Origin: Micrococcales bacterium
GTDB lineage: Bacteria > Actinomycetota > Actinomycetes > Actinomycetales > Cellulomonadaceae
Assembly (NCBI GenBank): GCA_009785115.1
Contig: WQWY01000005.1
Coordinates: forward strand, 62,001 to 126,000
Length of the DNA stretch: 64,000 nucleotides
Direction: 5' to 3'
Below are positions 52,944-62,931 of this stretch, piece by piece. Within the stretch, counting starts at the first letter, position 1. Every line of letters begins with the position of its first letter. A program made the translations under genes and the position numbers. Under the pieces are notes generated by a model. That model did not search any database. It saw only the letters and a list, made by a program, of their open reading frames with translations, and was not told the origin of the DNA.

Positions 52944-54101
52944 GTGGCGAGCGACAGTCTTCTCGACGGCGACGAACCGACCGAAGCCTGGTCGCGAGAG
53001 CATCTCGTCCTGGCCGAAGCGACGGCATCAGAGGCCGACGGCCCCGCAGTCACCGTCGTCGTCCCCGCCTTCGACGTGGCTCCGTTCGTCGTCCGGTGCC
53101 TCGAGAGCGTCCGTGCCCAGACCTTGGCCGACCTCGAGTGCCTGATCGTGGAGGACTGCTCCACGGACGACACCCTGGCGGTGGTCGAGCACTGGCTGGC
53201 CACGACCGGCGACCGACGCTTCCGACTCGTCCGTCAGCCCAGCAACCAGGGTGTGGCGCTCGCCCGCAACACCGCTCTGCGTGAGGCCCGGGGACGCTAT
53301 GTCGCGTTCGTCGACTCTGACGACTGGTTCGACCCTGACTTCCTCGCTGTGCTGCACGAGCGCGCCGAGACCACAGGGGCGGACGTCGTCGGGTCGGGGT
53401 GGCGACGCCCGGGGCCAGACGGGAAGATCCACCAGCGAGTCAGCCCGAGAGGCAAGAACCGGTACTACGTCTTCCAGATCGGGGCCGTCTGGGCCAAGCT
53501 GCACCGGACCGACTTCCTCCGACGCCACCAGATCGAGTTCTACACCGACAACACCTACGCCGAAGATCTCTCCTTCGGCGCGCACGAGCTCGTCCACACC
53601 GACCGGATCGAGCTCGTCGACTACGTCGGCTACAACTACTTCCTCAACGAGACCAGCGTCTCGTTCCAGTCTCACCCGAGGTTCGGCCACCAGGGGCGAG
53701 ACCCGATCGTCTTCCTCGAGCACCTTCTCGCGCTGGAGTCCAGACCCGGGACGGTCGCGTTCGACCGGGAGCTGTTCCGCTACTTCTCCTACCGGGTCTT
53801 CTTCTCGTTCGTGCTCCTGTGCGGGAGGGGCTGGACCCCGGCTCAGCTCCTCGACCTCATCCGGCGCTTCGACACGTTCATGCTGAAGGCGTACGGCCCG
53901 ACCGCTCTCTGGCGCAACCGGTACCTGCCCTGGGGAGGGCCTGACGAGCCGCTCGTGGGGCGGACGATGATCGCCGGGGTCTGGCTGCTGCGCAGGCTCG
54001 GGCTGATGCCGGTCTTCGCCCGGCTCTACTGCCGGGCGCGACCCGCCGACCACGTGCAGGACGAGGCGACGACCATCCCCGCGACGGCTGTCGGCCGCTG
54101 A
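52944..54101 (+). CDS. Glycosyltransferase family 2
   Basis: 385 residues. GT-A domain from about 33: VTVVVPAFDVAPFVVRCLESVRAQ, IVEDCSTDDT, NQGVALARNTALREARG, and the metal motif AFVDSDDWFDPDFL. The C-terminal half (NRYYVFQIGAVWAKLHRTDFL...) matches CDP-glycerol or galactan-type GT2 extensions. The GTG start is preceded by GGAGGG. In the 146-base gap upstream, CCGTCGG/CCGACGG forms a 7-bp hairpin. Confidence 0.88.
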   Translation: MASDSLLDGDEPTEAWSREHLVLAEATASEADGPAVTVVVPAFDVAPFVVRCLESVRAQTLADLECLIVEDCSTDDTLAVVEHWLATTGDRRFRLVRQPSNQGVALARNTALREARGRYVAFVDSDDWFDPDFLAVLHERAETTGADVVGSGWRRPGPDGKIHQRVSPRGKNRYYVFQIGAVWAKLHRTDFLRRHQIEFYTDNTYAEDLSFGAHELVHTDRIELVDYVGYNYFLNETSVSFQSHPRFGHQGRDPIVFLEHLLALESRPGTVAFDRELFRYFSYRVFFSFVLLCGRGWTPAQLLDLIRRFDTFMLKAYGPTALWRNRYLPWGGPDEPLVGRTMIAGVWLLRRLGLMPVFARLYCRARPADHVQDEATTIPATAVGR

Positions 54102-54153
54102 GGCTGGCCACCGCCTGAACCCACCCAGAGGTCCTGGGTTCCGGTGCCATGGC

Positions 54154-55983
54154 TCAGCGGCGCACCCAGCACCTCACGCGCTCGGTCACCAGCACCGGTT
54201 CGAACCCGGCCGAGGTGAGCAGGCTCGTGGCCGGCTCGGAGTCGGCCAGGCAAGCCAGCGAGACCTCGAGGTCGTCCAGAGCCTGACGCGCCGCTGGCAG
54301 AGAGTCCTCGTCGAGCACCGCCCGCCCGTCGGCGAGCGCTTGCAGCATGTTCCTCTGGTCGACGTGGGAGCCGGGGACCTCGCGCATCGACTCAGGGATT
54401 CCCTCGCGGTTCCCGACCGGTCGGGGTCCCGAGCTCACGACACCTGTGGCGACGACGACCCTGACCGGGGCCAAGAACGTCCCGGTCGGTCGCCGGTCGA
54501 CGACCCACCGAGCCAGGTCGAGGTCGTCCATATCGAGCTTCCAGGTGCCCGGCGAAGCCAGCCGAGCCCAGTTCGACGCCGACCACACAGGGAGACCTGT
54601 GACGATGAGCGAGGCCGAGACGACGACCGCCGGGAGCCCAGCCAGCCATCGCTTCCCGACCGGAAGGCTGGCGAGCAGGCCGACGAGCGCAGGCACCGGG
54701 AGCAGCCAGGCTGTCCGCCAGGAGACCATGTCGCCGCCGATGGCGATCTCGACCAGGTGAAACAGCGGTGGCATGGTGGCGAGCAGGGCGACGACCACGG
54801 CTACCGCGAGCGGACGGCGCTGGTCAGGACCGACGACCCGGGTCGCGGACCACCAACCTCCCGTCACCACCACGATCCCTGCGAGGGCGACCACGACGCT
54901 GAGAGGGACGCTCGCCAGGACCGTCCGCCACGGGGTGATGATGCCGTAGTCGTTGTACCAGACGTTGCCGGTGCGCCCGCCTGGGGCGAACCAGATCGCG
55001 AGACCGTTGACGAACGGGCCCACCGAGATCGCCGCCACCAGCGACAGCCCAGCCCAGGGGCGCCGTGCGACGAGCAGCGCCGCACCGGCCGCCACCGCCG
55101 CGAGCGGCATCACGAAGACGGCAGCGTTGGACAGACCGATGCCCGCGACGCCGCCTGCCAGCGCCACGAGCAGGCCAGACCTGACAGCGCGTCGATCTCT
55201 GCTCGCCCACAGCGAGGCGAACACCACCCACAGGTAGGGCACGAGGAGCGTCACGAACACCGCTTTGCCCTGCCAGATGCGGACCAAGGACAGGTTCCCG
55301 AAGCTGGCGTGCACCGCCCCGCCCCACAAGAGCATGACCCCGGCCACGACGAAGCTGGTCGCCGGGCGCCGCGCGCCCCAGGATCGCAGGAGCCGCCAGA
55401 GCGCCCATGCAGCAGCGAAGGTCGCCAGCGGGACGAACCAACGGTAGACCACCGACCCGGTGGCCACCCCCGTCATCCACGCCACGGCCCCTTGCAGGGA
55501 GTCCAACGCCTGGAAGTCGGGGTGGATGTAGTACAGGGCCGGCCACGAGCCGTCGGAGAACAAGAAGTCGCCCGTCGGTACCGCGCCATGGTCAGCCGTC
55601 CAGGTCGCCCGGAGGACGTAGAACGCGTCGTCCGCATCAGGGCGCACCAGCACCGACGACAAGGCTGCCACACCGGTGGAGCCGACCAGAGCGACCAGCG
55701 TGGACGAGGGACGTGCGACAAGGCCGCGGGCCAACCATGGACCACGGGTGCGCCAAACGACGAGAGCCAGGGTCACCAGGCCCCAGGCCGCCACCCCGGG
55801 AGCGAACGGCAACCCGACGAGCATGAGCGCGTGCACCGCGGTCCAGACGGCGAAGGAGACGACACCGACGTCGAGCGCCGCGTCGAGCACACGAGTCGTA
55901 CGATCCAGGCTCCGCACCAGCCTGGTCTGTGCCGACCCCGCAGCCTCGACAGTCGGGTCGACGACCTCAGTCACGAGGGACAC
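54154..55983 (-). CDS. Large polytopic membrane protein (GT-C-like)
   Basis: 609 residues with about 12-13 helices and a soluble C-terminal part. An acidic DADDAFYVLR loop after an early helix is typical of GT-C transferases that use polyprenyl-phosphate sugars, but the family is not certain. The GTG 55983 overlaps the DUF2142 gene by 17 bases; a GTG three codons later would reduce this to 8. It probably acts in glycan assembly outside the membrane. Confidence 0.75.
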   Translation of the reverse strand: MSLVTEVVDPTVEAAGSAQTRLVRSLDRTTRVLDAALDVGVVSFAVWTAVHALMLVGLPFAPGVAAWGLVTLALVVWRTRGPWLARGLVARPSSTLVALVGSTGVAALSSVLVRPDADDAFYVLRATWTADHGAVPTGDFLFSDGSWPALYYIHPDFQALDSLQGAVAWMTGVATGSVVYRWFVPLATFAAAWALWRLLRSWGARRPATSFVVAGVMLLWGGAVHASFGNLSLVRIWQGKAVFVTLLVPYLWVVFASLWASRDRRAVRSGLLVALAGGVAGIGLSNAAVFVMPLAAVAAGAALLVARRPWAGLSLVAAISVGPFVNGLAIWFAPGGRTGNVWYNDYGIITPWRTVLASVPLSVVVALAGIVVVTGGWWSATRVVGPDQRRPLAVAVVVALLATMPPLFHLVEIAIGGDMVSWRTAWLLPVPALVGLLASLPVGKRWLAGLPAVVVSASLIVTGLPVWSASNWARLASPGTWKLDMDDLDLARWVVDRRPTGTFLAPVRVVVATGVVSSGPRPVGNREGIPESMREVPGSHVDQRNMLQALADGRAVLDEDSLPAARQALDDLEVSLACLADSEPATSLLTSAGFEPVLVTERVRCWVRR

Positions 55984-57553
55984 CGCCAGAGGACGGTGCT
56001 ACCGCATCAGAAGACGGCACCGTGACGGATTCCGTGCCGTCCACCTCCGCAGAGACCGGCTCCCCCGAGATCGGCTCCTCTGGGGTCGGTTCCTCGAGAG
56101 CCGACGAGGAAGGGGGGCGACGCATGCCGTCGAGCAGCAGGGCAGCGGCGACCGCGAAGGAGACCGAGCCGACCATCCAGACAACCATCGGTCCGACCGG
56201 GCCCGGCCACCACCATTCCACCTGCCGACCCAGGTCCCACCCGACGCCGTCCGACCCGACGACGAAACGGCGTATCGTCCAGAACAACGCGACAGAGTTG
56301 GCCACCGACAGCGCCACGACGACAAGCAGCCACTGTGCGCTGTTCCAGCGGACGGCACCACGCGTCCTGAGCAGCGCCAGGACGACCAGCATCGCGATCA
56401 GCGGCAGGATGTATCGGGGCTGGACCCATGCGCCGACGGGGTACCCGGTGGCGATCTGCATGTACCCCGGGACGAGCCACACCGCCGCACCGACAGCGAT
56501 CAGAGCCAGCTGGTGACGCCGGTCTCTGCCCGGGATGGCAAGGAAGACTGCCCCGACCAGCACGCTCCAGCTCGCGGCCCAGACGAGCGGTGGCATGTAG
56601 GTGTCGAGCCACCCGAGGCCCCACCCGCCGAGCGCACCGGTCCACAGCGACGGGATGTCGACGAGCACGCGAAGACCCCACGCCGACAGCTCGAGCGAGT
56701 CTTCCGAGACGGCGTTGCCTGACTGGCCAACGAGCAAGAACGTCGCCAGACCTGCCACGCCGAGCACCACAGGAAGGATCAGGTCTCTCAGCTGCCGACG
56801 CCCGACCCTCCAGGCGACCAGCACCGCGACGGCCGCGCCGAGCGCGGCGAAGAGCCCCGCGTCCCCCCGCGACCCCGCACCGATCACCAGGCTGAGCACT
56901 GCCAGCCCGCCCAGCACCCAGCGGCGACGCCCCTCGGTGACGAGATAGCCGACCAGAGCCGGGATGAAGGTCACCGCACCGACCACGGCCCACCCACTGG
57001 GGTTGATCGACGGGATCACGAACATCCCGAGCGGCACGGCCGTCAGCACGGCGGCGGCAGTCACCGCACGCCGCACCCCTGGCGGGGATGCCATGGCCAC
57101 AGCGGCCACCAGCCCGACGGCGACGAGCGCGCTGAAGATCCGCATGAGGAGCACCGACTTCACGACCCCAGGGCCGGCGAACCAGCTCATCACCCAGTAG
57201 AAGACCGGCGGGTAGTCCCCGGTGAAGTTCCCTCGTCCAGAACTGACCAGCTCGGGCTCAACGGTGAACCCCGTCTGGCACGCCGCGCTCTCCTCGGGCT
57301 TGAAGGCGAAGCACTGCACGACGAGCATCTCGTGGGACACCCACCACTCACCAGGCCTGTCCCCCGGCTCGCAGAAACCGTCCCGCTCGCCGTGGGCGCA
57401 CCAGATGCTGGTGAGGTGGAAGTCCTCGTCGGGTGTCGCCCCGACCGGAGCGGCGAAAGCCCAGGCGACGAGCGCGATCACGCTGAACACCGCAGCCAAG
57501 AGCCCCACGAGGAGACGCGACCGCCCGATGCGATTCTTCACGGGACGCGACAC
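55967..57553 (-). CDS. DUF2142 membrane protein
   Basis: 528 residues with about 12 helices. The N-terminus has the family pattern APVGATPDEDFHLTSIWC, with the acidic DED in the first outer loop, and a Cys-containing loop (CEPGD, CFAFKPEESAAC). DUF2142 proteins occur in polysaccharide loci and resemble GT-C enzymes. The C-terminal 45 residues are acidic and disordered. The GTG 57553 overlaps the upstream stop (TAGTG). Confidence 0.82.
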   Translation of the reverse strand: MSRPVKNRIGRSRLLVGLLAAVFSVIALVAWAFAAPVGATPDEDFHLTSIWCAHGERDGFCEPGDRPGEWWVSHEMLVVQCFAFKPEESAACQTGFTVEPELVSSGRGNFTGDYPPVFYWVMSWFAGPGVVKSVLLMRIFSALVAVGLVAAVAMASPPGVRRAVTAAAVLTAVPLGMFVIPSINPSGWAVVGAVTFIPALVGYLVTEGRRRWVLGGLAVLSLVIGAGSRGDAGLFAALGAAVAVLVAWRVGRRQLRDLILPVVLGVAGLATFLLVGQSGNAVSEDSLELSAWGLRVLVDIPSLWTGALGGWGLGWLDTYMPPLVWAASWSVLVGAVFLAIPGRDRRHQLALIAVGAAVWLVPGYMQIATGYPVGAWVQPRYILPLIAMLVVLALLRTRGAVRWNSAQWLLVVVALSVANSVALFWTIRRFVVGSDGVGWDLGRQVEWWWPGPVGPMVVWMVGSVSFAVAAALLLDGMRRPPSSSALEEPTPEEPISGEPVSAEVDGTESVTVPSSDAVAPSSGGVPRD

Positions 57554-58704
57554 TAGCAGCGCGGGCGGAAAGCATCCCCTCCGGCCGTCGCCGCCCGATA
57601 GGCGGCCAGGTGCGACGCCGCCGAGGCGTCCCACGTGAACTGTGCCGCGCGAGCCCGTGCGGCCTCGCTCAGCACCTGGCGACGCGCCGGGTCGGCGAGA
57701 AGGTCGCTGAGCACAGAGGCGATGTCGGTGTCGGTCACGTCGCAGTAGGCGACCGCGTCACCACCGACCTCCGGCAAGGAGAGCCTGCGGGTGGTCAGCA
57801 CGGCAGCCCCGCATGCCATGGCTTCCAGCACCGGGAGCCCGAAACCCTCGCCCAGGCTGGGGTAGGTCACGACCGTCGCGGCGGTGAGGAAGGCCGGGAG
57901 GTCGCCGAGCGGCAGGTATCCGGGCCGCAGCACGGTCAGCCCGGCAGGGACGGCGTCCACCGCAGCGTCGAGCTCGGTGTCCCAGCCACGACCGCCGGCG
58001 AGCACCAGCGTCGGACGCTCGGCCTCAGGCGACCGGCCGGCCACCGTGGTCCAGGCGCGGACCAGCGCCGGGAGGTTCTTGCGCGGCTCGAGCGTGCCGA
58101 GGAACCCGACGAACGGGCGGTCCCCGAGACCGAGAGACGTCCGCACACGCTGCTGCTCAGCCTGCGAGGCAGGGGTGTAGAAGTCGAGGTCGACCCCGTG
58201 GTGGGCCACGGTGACCGGTGCGGTGATGGTCCGGACGAACCTGGCCAGCTCGTCAGCGGTGGCCTGCGACGGGACCACCAGACCCGCGCTGTGGCGGGCC
58301 GCCCAGCGGGTCGCGTTCCTGAAGAAGCGCCCCTTGACCGCGCTGTGCAGGTGGAGGTCGGAGAAGAACGTGGCGTCGTGCACGGTCACGACGACGGGCA
58401 CCGGAGACCGCACGGGCATCGTGTAGTGGGGGCTGTGCAGGACGTCGGCCCTCAGCCGCCGCACCAGACGCGGCAGGACGGTCTGCTCCCAGGCGAGACG
58501 GGCCGGGCGACGACCGATGGCCGGGGGCCCGACCACGACGGGTGCGGAAGGCGCGAGGCGGGAGTAGGCCTCCTCGTCACGTGCCTGGCAGACCACGGCG
58601 AGATCCATCCCGGCCCGCACCAACGCGGGCACCAGCTCGTCGACGTATCGCCCGACTCCCCCACGGTCAGGGGGGACCGCCGTGGCGTCCAGGAGCACGC
58701 GCAC
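57553..58704 (-). CDS. Glycosyltransferase family 4
   Basis: 383 residues, GT-B fold, mannosyl/rhamnosyl-transferase style: VLLDATAVPPDRGGVGRYVDEL, VTVHDATFF, VPSQATADEL, HHGVDLDFYTP, FLGTLEPRKNLPALVRAW and YPSLGEGFGLPVLEAMACGAAVLTT. Very similar in layout to the partial gene at 62932-64000, so the two may be paralogues. The GTG 58704 lies 5 bases after the rmlD stop. Confidence 0.92.
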   Translation of the reverse strand: MRVLLDATAVPPDRGGVGRYVDELVPALVRAGMDLAVVCQARDEEAYSRLAPSAPVVVGPPAIGRRPARLAWEQTVLPRLVRRLRADVLHSPHYTMPVRSPVPVVVTVHDATFFSDLHLHSAVKGRFFRNATRWAARHSAGLVVPSQATADELARFVRTITAPVTVAHHGVDLDFYTPASQAEQQRVRTSLGLGDRPFVGFLGTLEPRKNLPALVRAWTTVAGRSPEAERPTLVLAGGRGWDTELDAAVDAVPAGLTVLRPGYLPLGDLPAFLTAATVVTYPSLGEGFGLPVLEAMACGAAVLTTRRLSLPEVGGDAVAYCDVTDTDIASVLSDLLADPARRQVLSEAARARAAQFTWDASAASHLAAYRAATAGGDAFRPRC

Positions 58705-58709
58705 CGGGA

Positions 58710-59564
58710 TCAGCCCAGGTCTGCCAGCACGGCGGCGTGCGAGCGCTGCCACGCCTCGTCCCACGGGCCGATCGGTGCGACCCCGAGCGCCTCGAGCGCC
58801 GCGTGGGAGAGCACCGAGTACGCAGGGCGCTCGGCAGCGCGGTCAGAGTGCACGCTCTGCGACGGGGCGACGATCTCCGGGTCCAGACCGGCGGACTCGA
58901 CCACCGCACGCGCGAAGCCGAACCACGAGGTCTGGCCCGACGACGTGCCGTGATACGTCCCGGCGGGAGCGTCGGCCTCGACCAGCCGGACGATCAGGCG
59001 GGCCAGGTCCTCGGTCCACGTCGGCTGGCCGACCTGGTCGTCGACCACCTGGAGGGCTCCCCGGGTTCGAGCCAGCCCCGCGATGGTGCGAGGGAAGCAC
59101 CGGCCGCCGGCGCCGTACAGCCACGCCGTGCGCACGATCAGGTGGTCGGGAGCCTCCGCCCGGATCGCCCACTCCCCCGCCGCCTTGGTGCGCCCGTAGG
59201 CCGACCGGGGCGCTATCGGGGCGTCCTCCCGGTAGGGCGAGGTGCCGCGCCCGTCGAAGACGTAGTCGGTCGAGACGTGCACGAACCGTGCCCCGGCCTC
59301 GCGCGTCGCACGGGCGAGCAGCTGTGCGGCGGTGGCGTTGAGCGCGAAGGCTCCAGCCTCGTCCGACTCCGCGTCGTCCACGGCGGTCCAGGCCGCACAG
59401 TTGACGAGGACGTCGTGCCCGGCCACCGTGCTACGCAGCGCGGCCGCGTCGAGGATGTCGAGCTCCTCACGGTCGGTCGCCGTGACCGACTCTCCGGCCT
59501 CGTCCAGGACGCGGACCACGTCCTGGCCCAGCATCCCCTTGGCTCCTGTGATCAACCAGCGCAC
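58710..59564 (-). CDS. rmlD: dTDP-4-dehydrorhamnose reductase
   Basis: Last step of dTDP-L-rhamnose synthesis. 284 residues: LITGAKGMLGQDV cofactor loop, NCAAWTAVDDAE, VSTDYVFDG, and the catalytic YGRTKAAGE. The GTG 59564 has GGGAGG about six bases upstream. It is followed at once by a GT4 gene, so rhamnose supply and use are co-expressed. Confidence 0.95.
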   Translation of the reverse strand: MRWLITGAKGMLGQDVVRVLDEAGESVTATDREELDILDAAALRSTVAGHDVLVNCAAWTAVDDAESDEAGAFALNATAAQLLARATREAGARFVHVSTDYVFDGRGTSPYREDAPIAPRSAYGRTKAAGEWAIRAEAPDHLIVRTAWLYGAGGRCFPRTIAGLARTRGALQVVDDQVGQPTWTEDLARLIVRLVEADAPAGTYHGTSSGQTSWFGFARAVVESAGLDPEIVAPSQSVHSDRAAERPAYSVLSHAALEALGVAPIGPWDEAWQRSHAAVLADLG

Positions 59565-59598
59565 CGCCGACCTCCCCGACCTCCCGGACAACCGCCCC

Positions 59599-59630
59599 AG
59601 ACTAGACCCTGGAGCGGCACACCCTAGAGT
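59599..59630. promoter_or_regulatory. Divergent rmlD/rmlC promoter region
   Basis: Back-to-back -10 hexamers in the 105-base gap: TAGTCT reading towards rmlD (59604-59599) and TAGAGT reading towards rmlC (59625-59630). The -35 elements are not obvious. Shared control of both rhamnose genes is likely. Confidence 0.4.
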
Positions 59631-59669
59631 TGTCGACGTCCCCCGCCCCCGCCCCGTGAGGTGTGCATC

Positions 59670-60281
59670 ATGGAGTACCGCCCGCTCTCGATCGAAGGAG
59701 CCTGGGAGATCACCCCCAAGGTCTTCGCCGACCCCCGAGGTCTGTTCACCGAGGTGTTCTCCGCCCCCGCCTTCGAGGGCGCTGTCGATCACCCGCTGGC
59801 TGTCCGGCAGGTCAACTGCTCCGTCTCGGCCGCCGGCGTGGTGCGCGGCATCCACTTCGCGGACGTGCCGCCCAGCCAGGCCAAGTACGTCACCTGCGTC
59901 TCCGGGGCCGTGCTCGACGTGGTGATCGACATCCGGGTCGGCTCCCCCACCTTCGGGCAGTGGGACACGGTGCTCCTGGACGACGTCGACCGGCGCGCGA
60001 TCTATCTGTCGGAAGGCCTGGGCCACGCCTTCATGTCCCTGGAAGACGGCTCCGTCGTCACCTACCTGTGCTCCGAGACCTATCAGCCCGACCGGGAGCA
60101 CGGCATCCACCCGCTCGACCCCGACCTGGCCATCGCGTGGCCGACGCACTCCCGCGGTGGTGAGCCCCTGGCCGTCTCCCTGTCTCCCAAGGACGAGCAG
60201 GCCCCCTCCTTCACCGAGGCCACCACGACCGGCCTCCTGCCCACCTACGACGCCGCCCGCGCCTTCAGGAGCGGCCTGTAG
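59670..60281 (+). CDS. rmlC: dTDP-4-dehydrorhamnose 3,5-epimerase
   Basis: 203 residues, cupin fold. Seen: DPRGLFTEVF, the catalytic histidine in VVRGIHFADVPPSQAKYVTC, and YLSEGLGHAFMSLEDGSVVTYLCSETY. The ATG 59670 gives MEYRPLSIEGAW; a GTG three codons upstream is possible. It is divergent from rmlD. Confidence 0.95.
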   Translation: MEYRPLSIEGAWEITPKVFADPRGLFTEVFSAPAFEGAVDHPLAVRQVNCSVSAAGVVRGIHFADVPPSQAKYVTCVSGAVLDVVIDIRVGSPTFGQWDTVLLDDVDRRAIYLSEGLGHAFMSLEDGSVVTYLCSETYQPDREHGIHPLDPDLAIAWPTHSRGGEPLAVSLSPKDEQAPSFTEATTTGLLPTYDAARAFRSGL

Positions 60282-60311
60282 GTCGACTCGGCGCTCGTCA
60301 GAGAGGTCGGC

Positions 60312-62864
60312 TCAAGGCTGCTGCGCGGTGCGCGGCTTGCCTCGTGCGACACGGGAGACGCGTCCCCCGGCGCGCCGTGCCACCTCGCGCACACCGCCCT
60401 CGGTGAGGTACTCGCGGATCAGGCGGGCGTCACCGCGCAGGCCTCCCCACGGCGGGGGCGGCGGGAGGTGGGAGGCCTCGAACGAGGGCGCTGCGTGGCC
60501 GTCGGCCAGGTCGGCGGCGCGGCGTGGGGAGCGGCAGAAGTCCACGAGCGGGGCGAGGGTGCGCGACCAGCGGAAGCCCTCCGCCGCGGCGACGACCGCC
60601 TCGCGGGCCCGTGCTGCGGCCTGCTCGTCGTACAGCATCTCTTCCAGCGCCAGGCGCAGGGCTTCGACGTCTTGCTCCGGGACCACCCGGCCGAGGCCGC
60701 TGTCGGCGATGATGTCGGCGAACGCGTCGCCTTCGGTCGCCACGACGGGCAGGCCCGCCCACAGGTAGTCGAGGATGCGCGTGCGGAACGAGTACGCCGT
60801 CTCGATGTGCGTGAAGTGCGTCGAGACGCCGACGTCGGCGTCCAGCAGGTAGTCGGCCCGCTCGGCGTAGGGCACCCACCCGTCGTTGAAGAAGACGAAG
60901 CGGTCGGTCAGGCCGAGCTCGTCGGCCAGCCCTCGCGCCTCGGAGGCGATGCGCATGTGCGGCACCCCGGGGTTCGGGTGCTTGGTCCCGAGGAAGAAGA
61001 GCCGCACGTCCGGGTGGTCGGCGCGCAGCGCGTCGACGGCACGCAGCAGCGTCAGGGGGTCGAACCAGTTGTAGATGCCCCCGCCCCACACGATCACCTT
61101 GTCGTCGGGGCCGATGCCCGGCACTGCACCCTTGATCGCATGCCTGCGCTGGACGGGAGGCTCGTCCTCGATGCCGAAGGGCACGATGCGGATGAGGTTG
61201 TCGAGCGAGGCGTCCTCGTCATAGACGGTCGGGTTGACGCGCCCGACGCCCGCGAGCTGGCCCAGCCAGAAGTCGCGCTGCTTCTCCGAGGCGCACATGA
61301 GCATGTCGGCCCGGCGCAGCTGTTCGTTGAGGATGCGCGTGACGTTCTCCACCTGGGCACGGCGCCCCTCGGGCCCGAGGTCCTTGCCCTGCTCGAGCTG
61401 CTCCAGGTGCATCGGGTCGTAGACGTCGGCGACGAGGATCTTGGGCTCCCTGAGCAGCCACCTCGCGCCCTCGAGCAGGAAGCCCTGGAACACGATGACG
61501 TCAGCCCAGTCGGTCACCTGCCGCATGTCGCGAGGGCGCACGTGCTCGATGGAGAAGCGGGGGTCGGTGAGCGTCACCTCACGGGTGGTCACGAGCCTGA
61601 CGTCGTGCTCGACGCTCAGGGCCGCGGCGATCTCGCGCGCGCGGATGGCGGGGCCGGCCAGCCGGTCCGTCAGCGGCTCCCCGGTGACGACCAGGACGTG
61701 CAGCCGGGTGGTGAAGTGCTGGTCGATGCCGAAGGCCCTGACCAGCGCCTCGTGCGCGCTGACGTAGCTCGGCACCGAGTAGGCGGGTTCCAGGGCTTGC
61801 CGGAACAAGGGGAACAGCTCGCGGTCCGAGCACCGCCGTCGCCCCTGGAGATCGGCGCGGTCGGCGGCCAGCCCGGCGATCTGGTCGACGAAGAAGTCGA
61901 CGGCGAAAGGCCCGGTCAGCGCCATCCGGGCGAGCTCGACACGCTCCTCCTTGTCTCCTCCTGGCGAGCGTTGCAGGTCCAGCATCGTGGTGTCGGTGCC
62001 CGTCCGGGCGAAGGAACGACGCACCGACAGCGCCATGGCCGCGGGCAGCGCCTTCGCCAGGGACTCGTTGTCCAGGTTCTTGTACAGCGACATGAGCGCG
62101 TTGCGCTCCAGCAGGTACGTCTCCCGGTAGCTGGCGAACTTGTCCATCGTCGCGTGGTGGCGGTGGTAGGCCACCGACCCGGCGACGTACCGGAACCGGT
62201 ACCCGAGGAGGTTGAGCCGCCACCCGAGGTCGACGTCCTCGTAGAACATGAAGAACCGCTCGTCGAAGCCGCCGACCTCGGCGAACACCTCGGCCCGGAT
62301 GAACATCGCCGCTCCGGTGCCGAACAGCACGTCACGGTCGACCTCGTGGCTGCCGTCGTCCGGGTGCTCGGCCTCGCGCTTGTAGCCCATCCCGTACCAG
62401 GTCAGCGAACCGTCGACGTAGTCGATCAGCGCGCCGTCCCAGTCGAGCACCTTCGAGGCGACGGCAGCCACCTGCGGCTCGCGGTCGAGCTCGGCCATGG
62501 CCGCCGAGACCCAGGCAGGGTCGGGGCGGGCGTCGTTGTTGAGGAAGGCGACGACCTCGCCGTGAGAGCGCGCCACCCCGTAGTTGCACCCACCCGCAAA
62601 GCCCAGGTTCGCGCCCGACTCGACCACGGTCGCCCCCGGGCACGCCGCACGGATCTTGGCGGCCGAGCCGTCGCCCGAGTCGTTGTCGACCACGACGATC
62701 TCGAGCCGGTCCTTCGGCCAGTCGAGCTGTTCGAGCCCACGGACGCACGTGATGGTGTCATCCGCACCGCGGTAGTTGACCACGACGACCGAGACCGTCC
62801 CTGGGCGCATGGTCTGTGCCTGCGACGAGCGTGCCACCAGCGGATCCTCCAGGTCTTCTCGCAC
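60312..62864 (-). CDS. Bifunctional glycosyltransferase (GT2 + GT4)
   Basis: 850 residues. The N-terminal GT2 domain (22-280) has VSVVVVNYRGADDT, VVVDNDSGDGS, NLGFAGGCNYG, FLNNDARPDP and FFMFYEDVDLGWRL. The C-terminal GT-B domain (about 390-790) has LVVTGEPLTDRLAGPAIRARE, VWGGGIYNWFDPLTLLRAV and a terminal E-rich sugar site. The fusion suggests that two successive sugars are added by one protein, probably with rhamnose as one donor because rmlC is next door. Confidence 0.88.
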   Translation of the reverse strand: MREDLEDPLVARSSQAQTMRPGTVSVVVVNYRGADDTITCVRGLEQLDWPKDRLEIVVVDNDSGDGSAAKIRAACPGATVVESGANLGFAGGCNYGVARSHGEVVAFLNNDARPDPAWVSAAMAELDREPQVAAVASKVLDWDGALIDYVDGSLTWYGMGYKREAEHPDDGSHEVDRDVLFGTGAAMFIRAEVFAEVGGFDERFFMFYEDVDLGWRLNLLGYRFRYVAGSVAYHRHHATMDKFASYRETYLLERNALMSLYKNLDNESLAKALPAAMALSVRRSFARTGTDTTMLDLQRSPGGDKEERVELARMALTGPFAVDFFVDQIAGLAADRADLQGRRRCSDRELFPLFRQALEPAYSVPSYVSAHEALVRAFGIDQHFTTRLHVLVVTGEPLTDRLAGPAIRAREIAAALSVEHDVRLVTTREVTLTDPRFSIEHVRPRDMRQVTDWADVIVFQGFLLEGARWLLREPKILVADVYDPMHLEQLEQGKDLGPEGRRAQVENVTRILNEQLRRADMLMCASEKQRDFWLGQLAGVGRVNPTVYDEDASLDNLIRIVPFGIEDEPPVQRRHAIKGAVPGIGPDDKVIVWGGGIYNWFDPLTLLRAVDALRADHPDVRLFFLGTKHPNPGVPHMRIASEARGLADELGLTDRFVFFNDGWVPYAERADYLLDADVGVSTHFTHIETAYSFRTRILDYLWAGLPVVATEGDAFADIIADSGLGRVVPEQDVEALRLALEEMLYDEQAAARAREAVVAAAEGFRWSRTLAPLVDFCRSPRRAADLADGHAAPSFEASHLPPPPPWGGLRGDARLIREYLTEGGVREVARRAGGRVSRVARGKPRTAQQP

Positions 62865-62931
62865 CGACGGGCCGGTGCGGCTCAGGCGATGCTACCCAGT
62901 GTCGCGTGTCGAAGATCGCTGACGACCGCTC

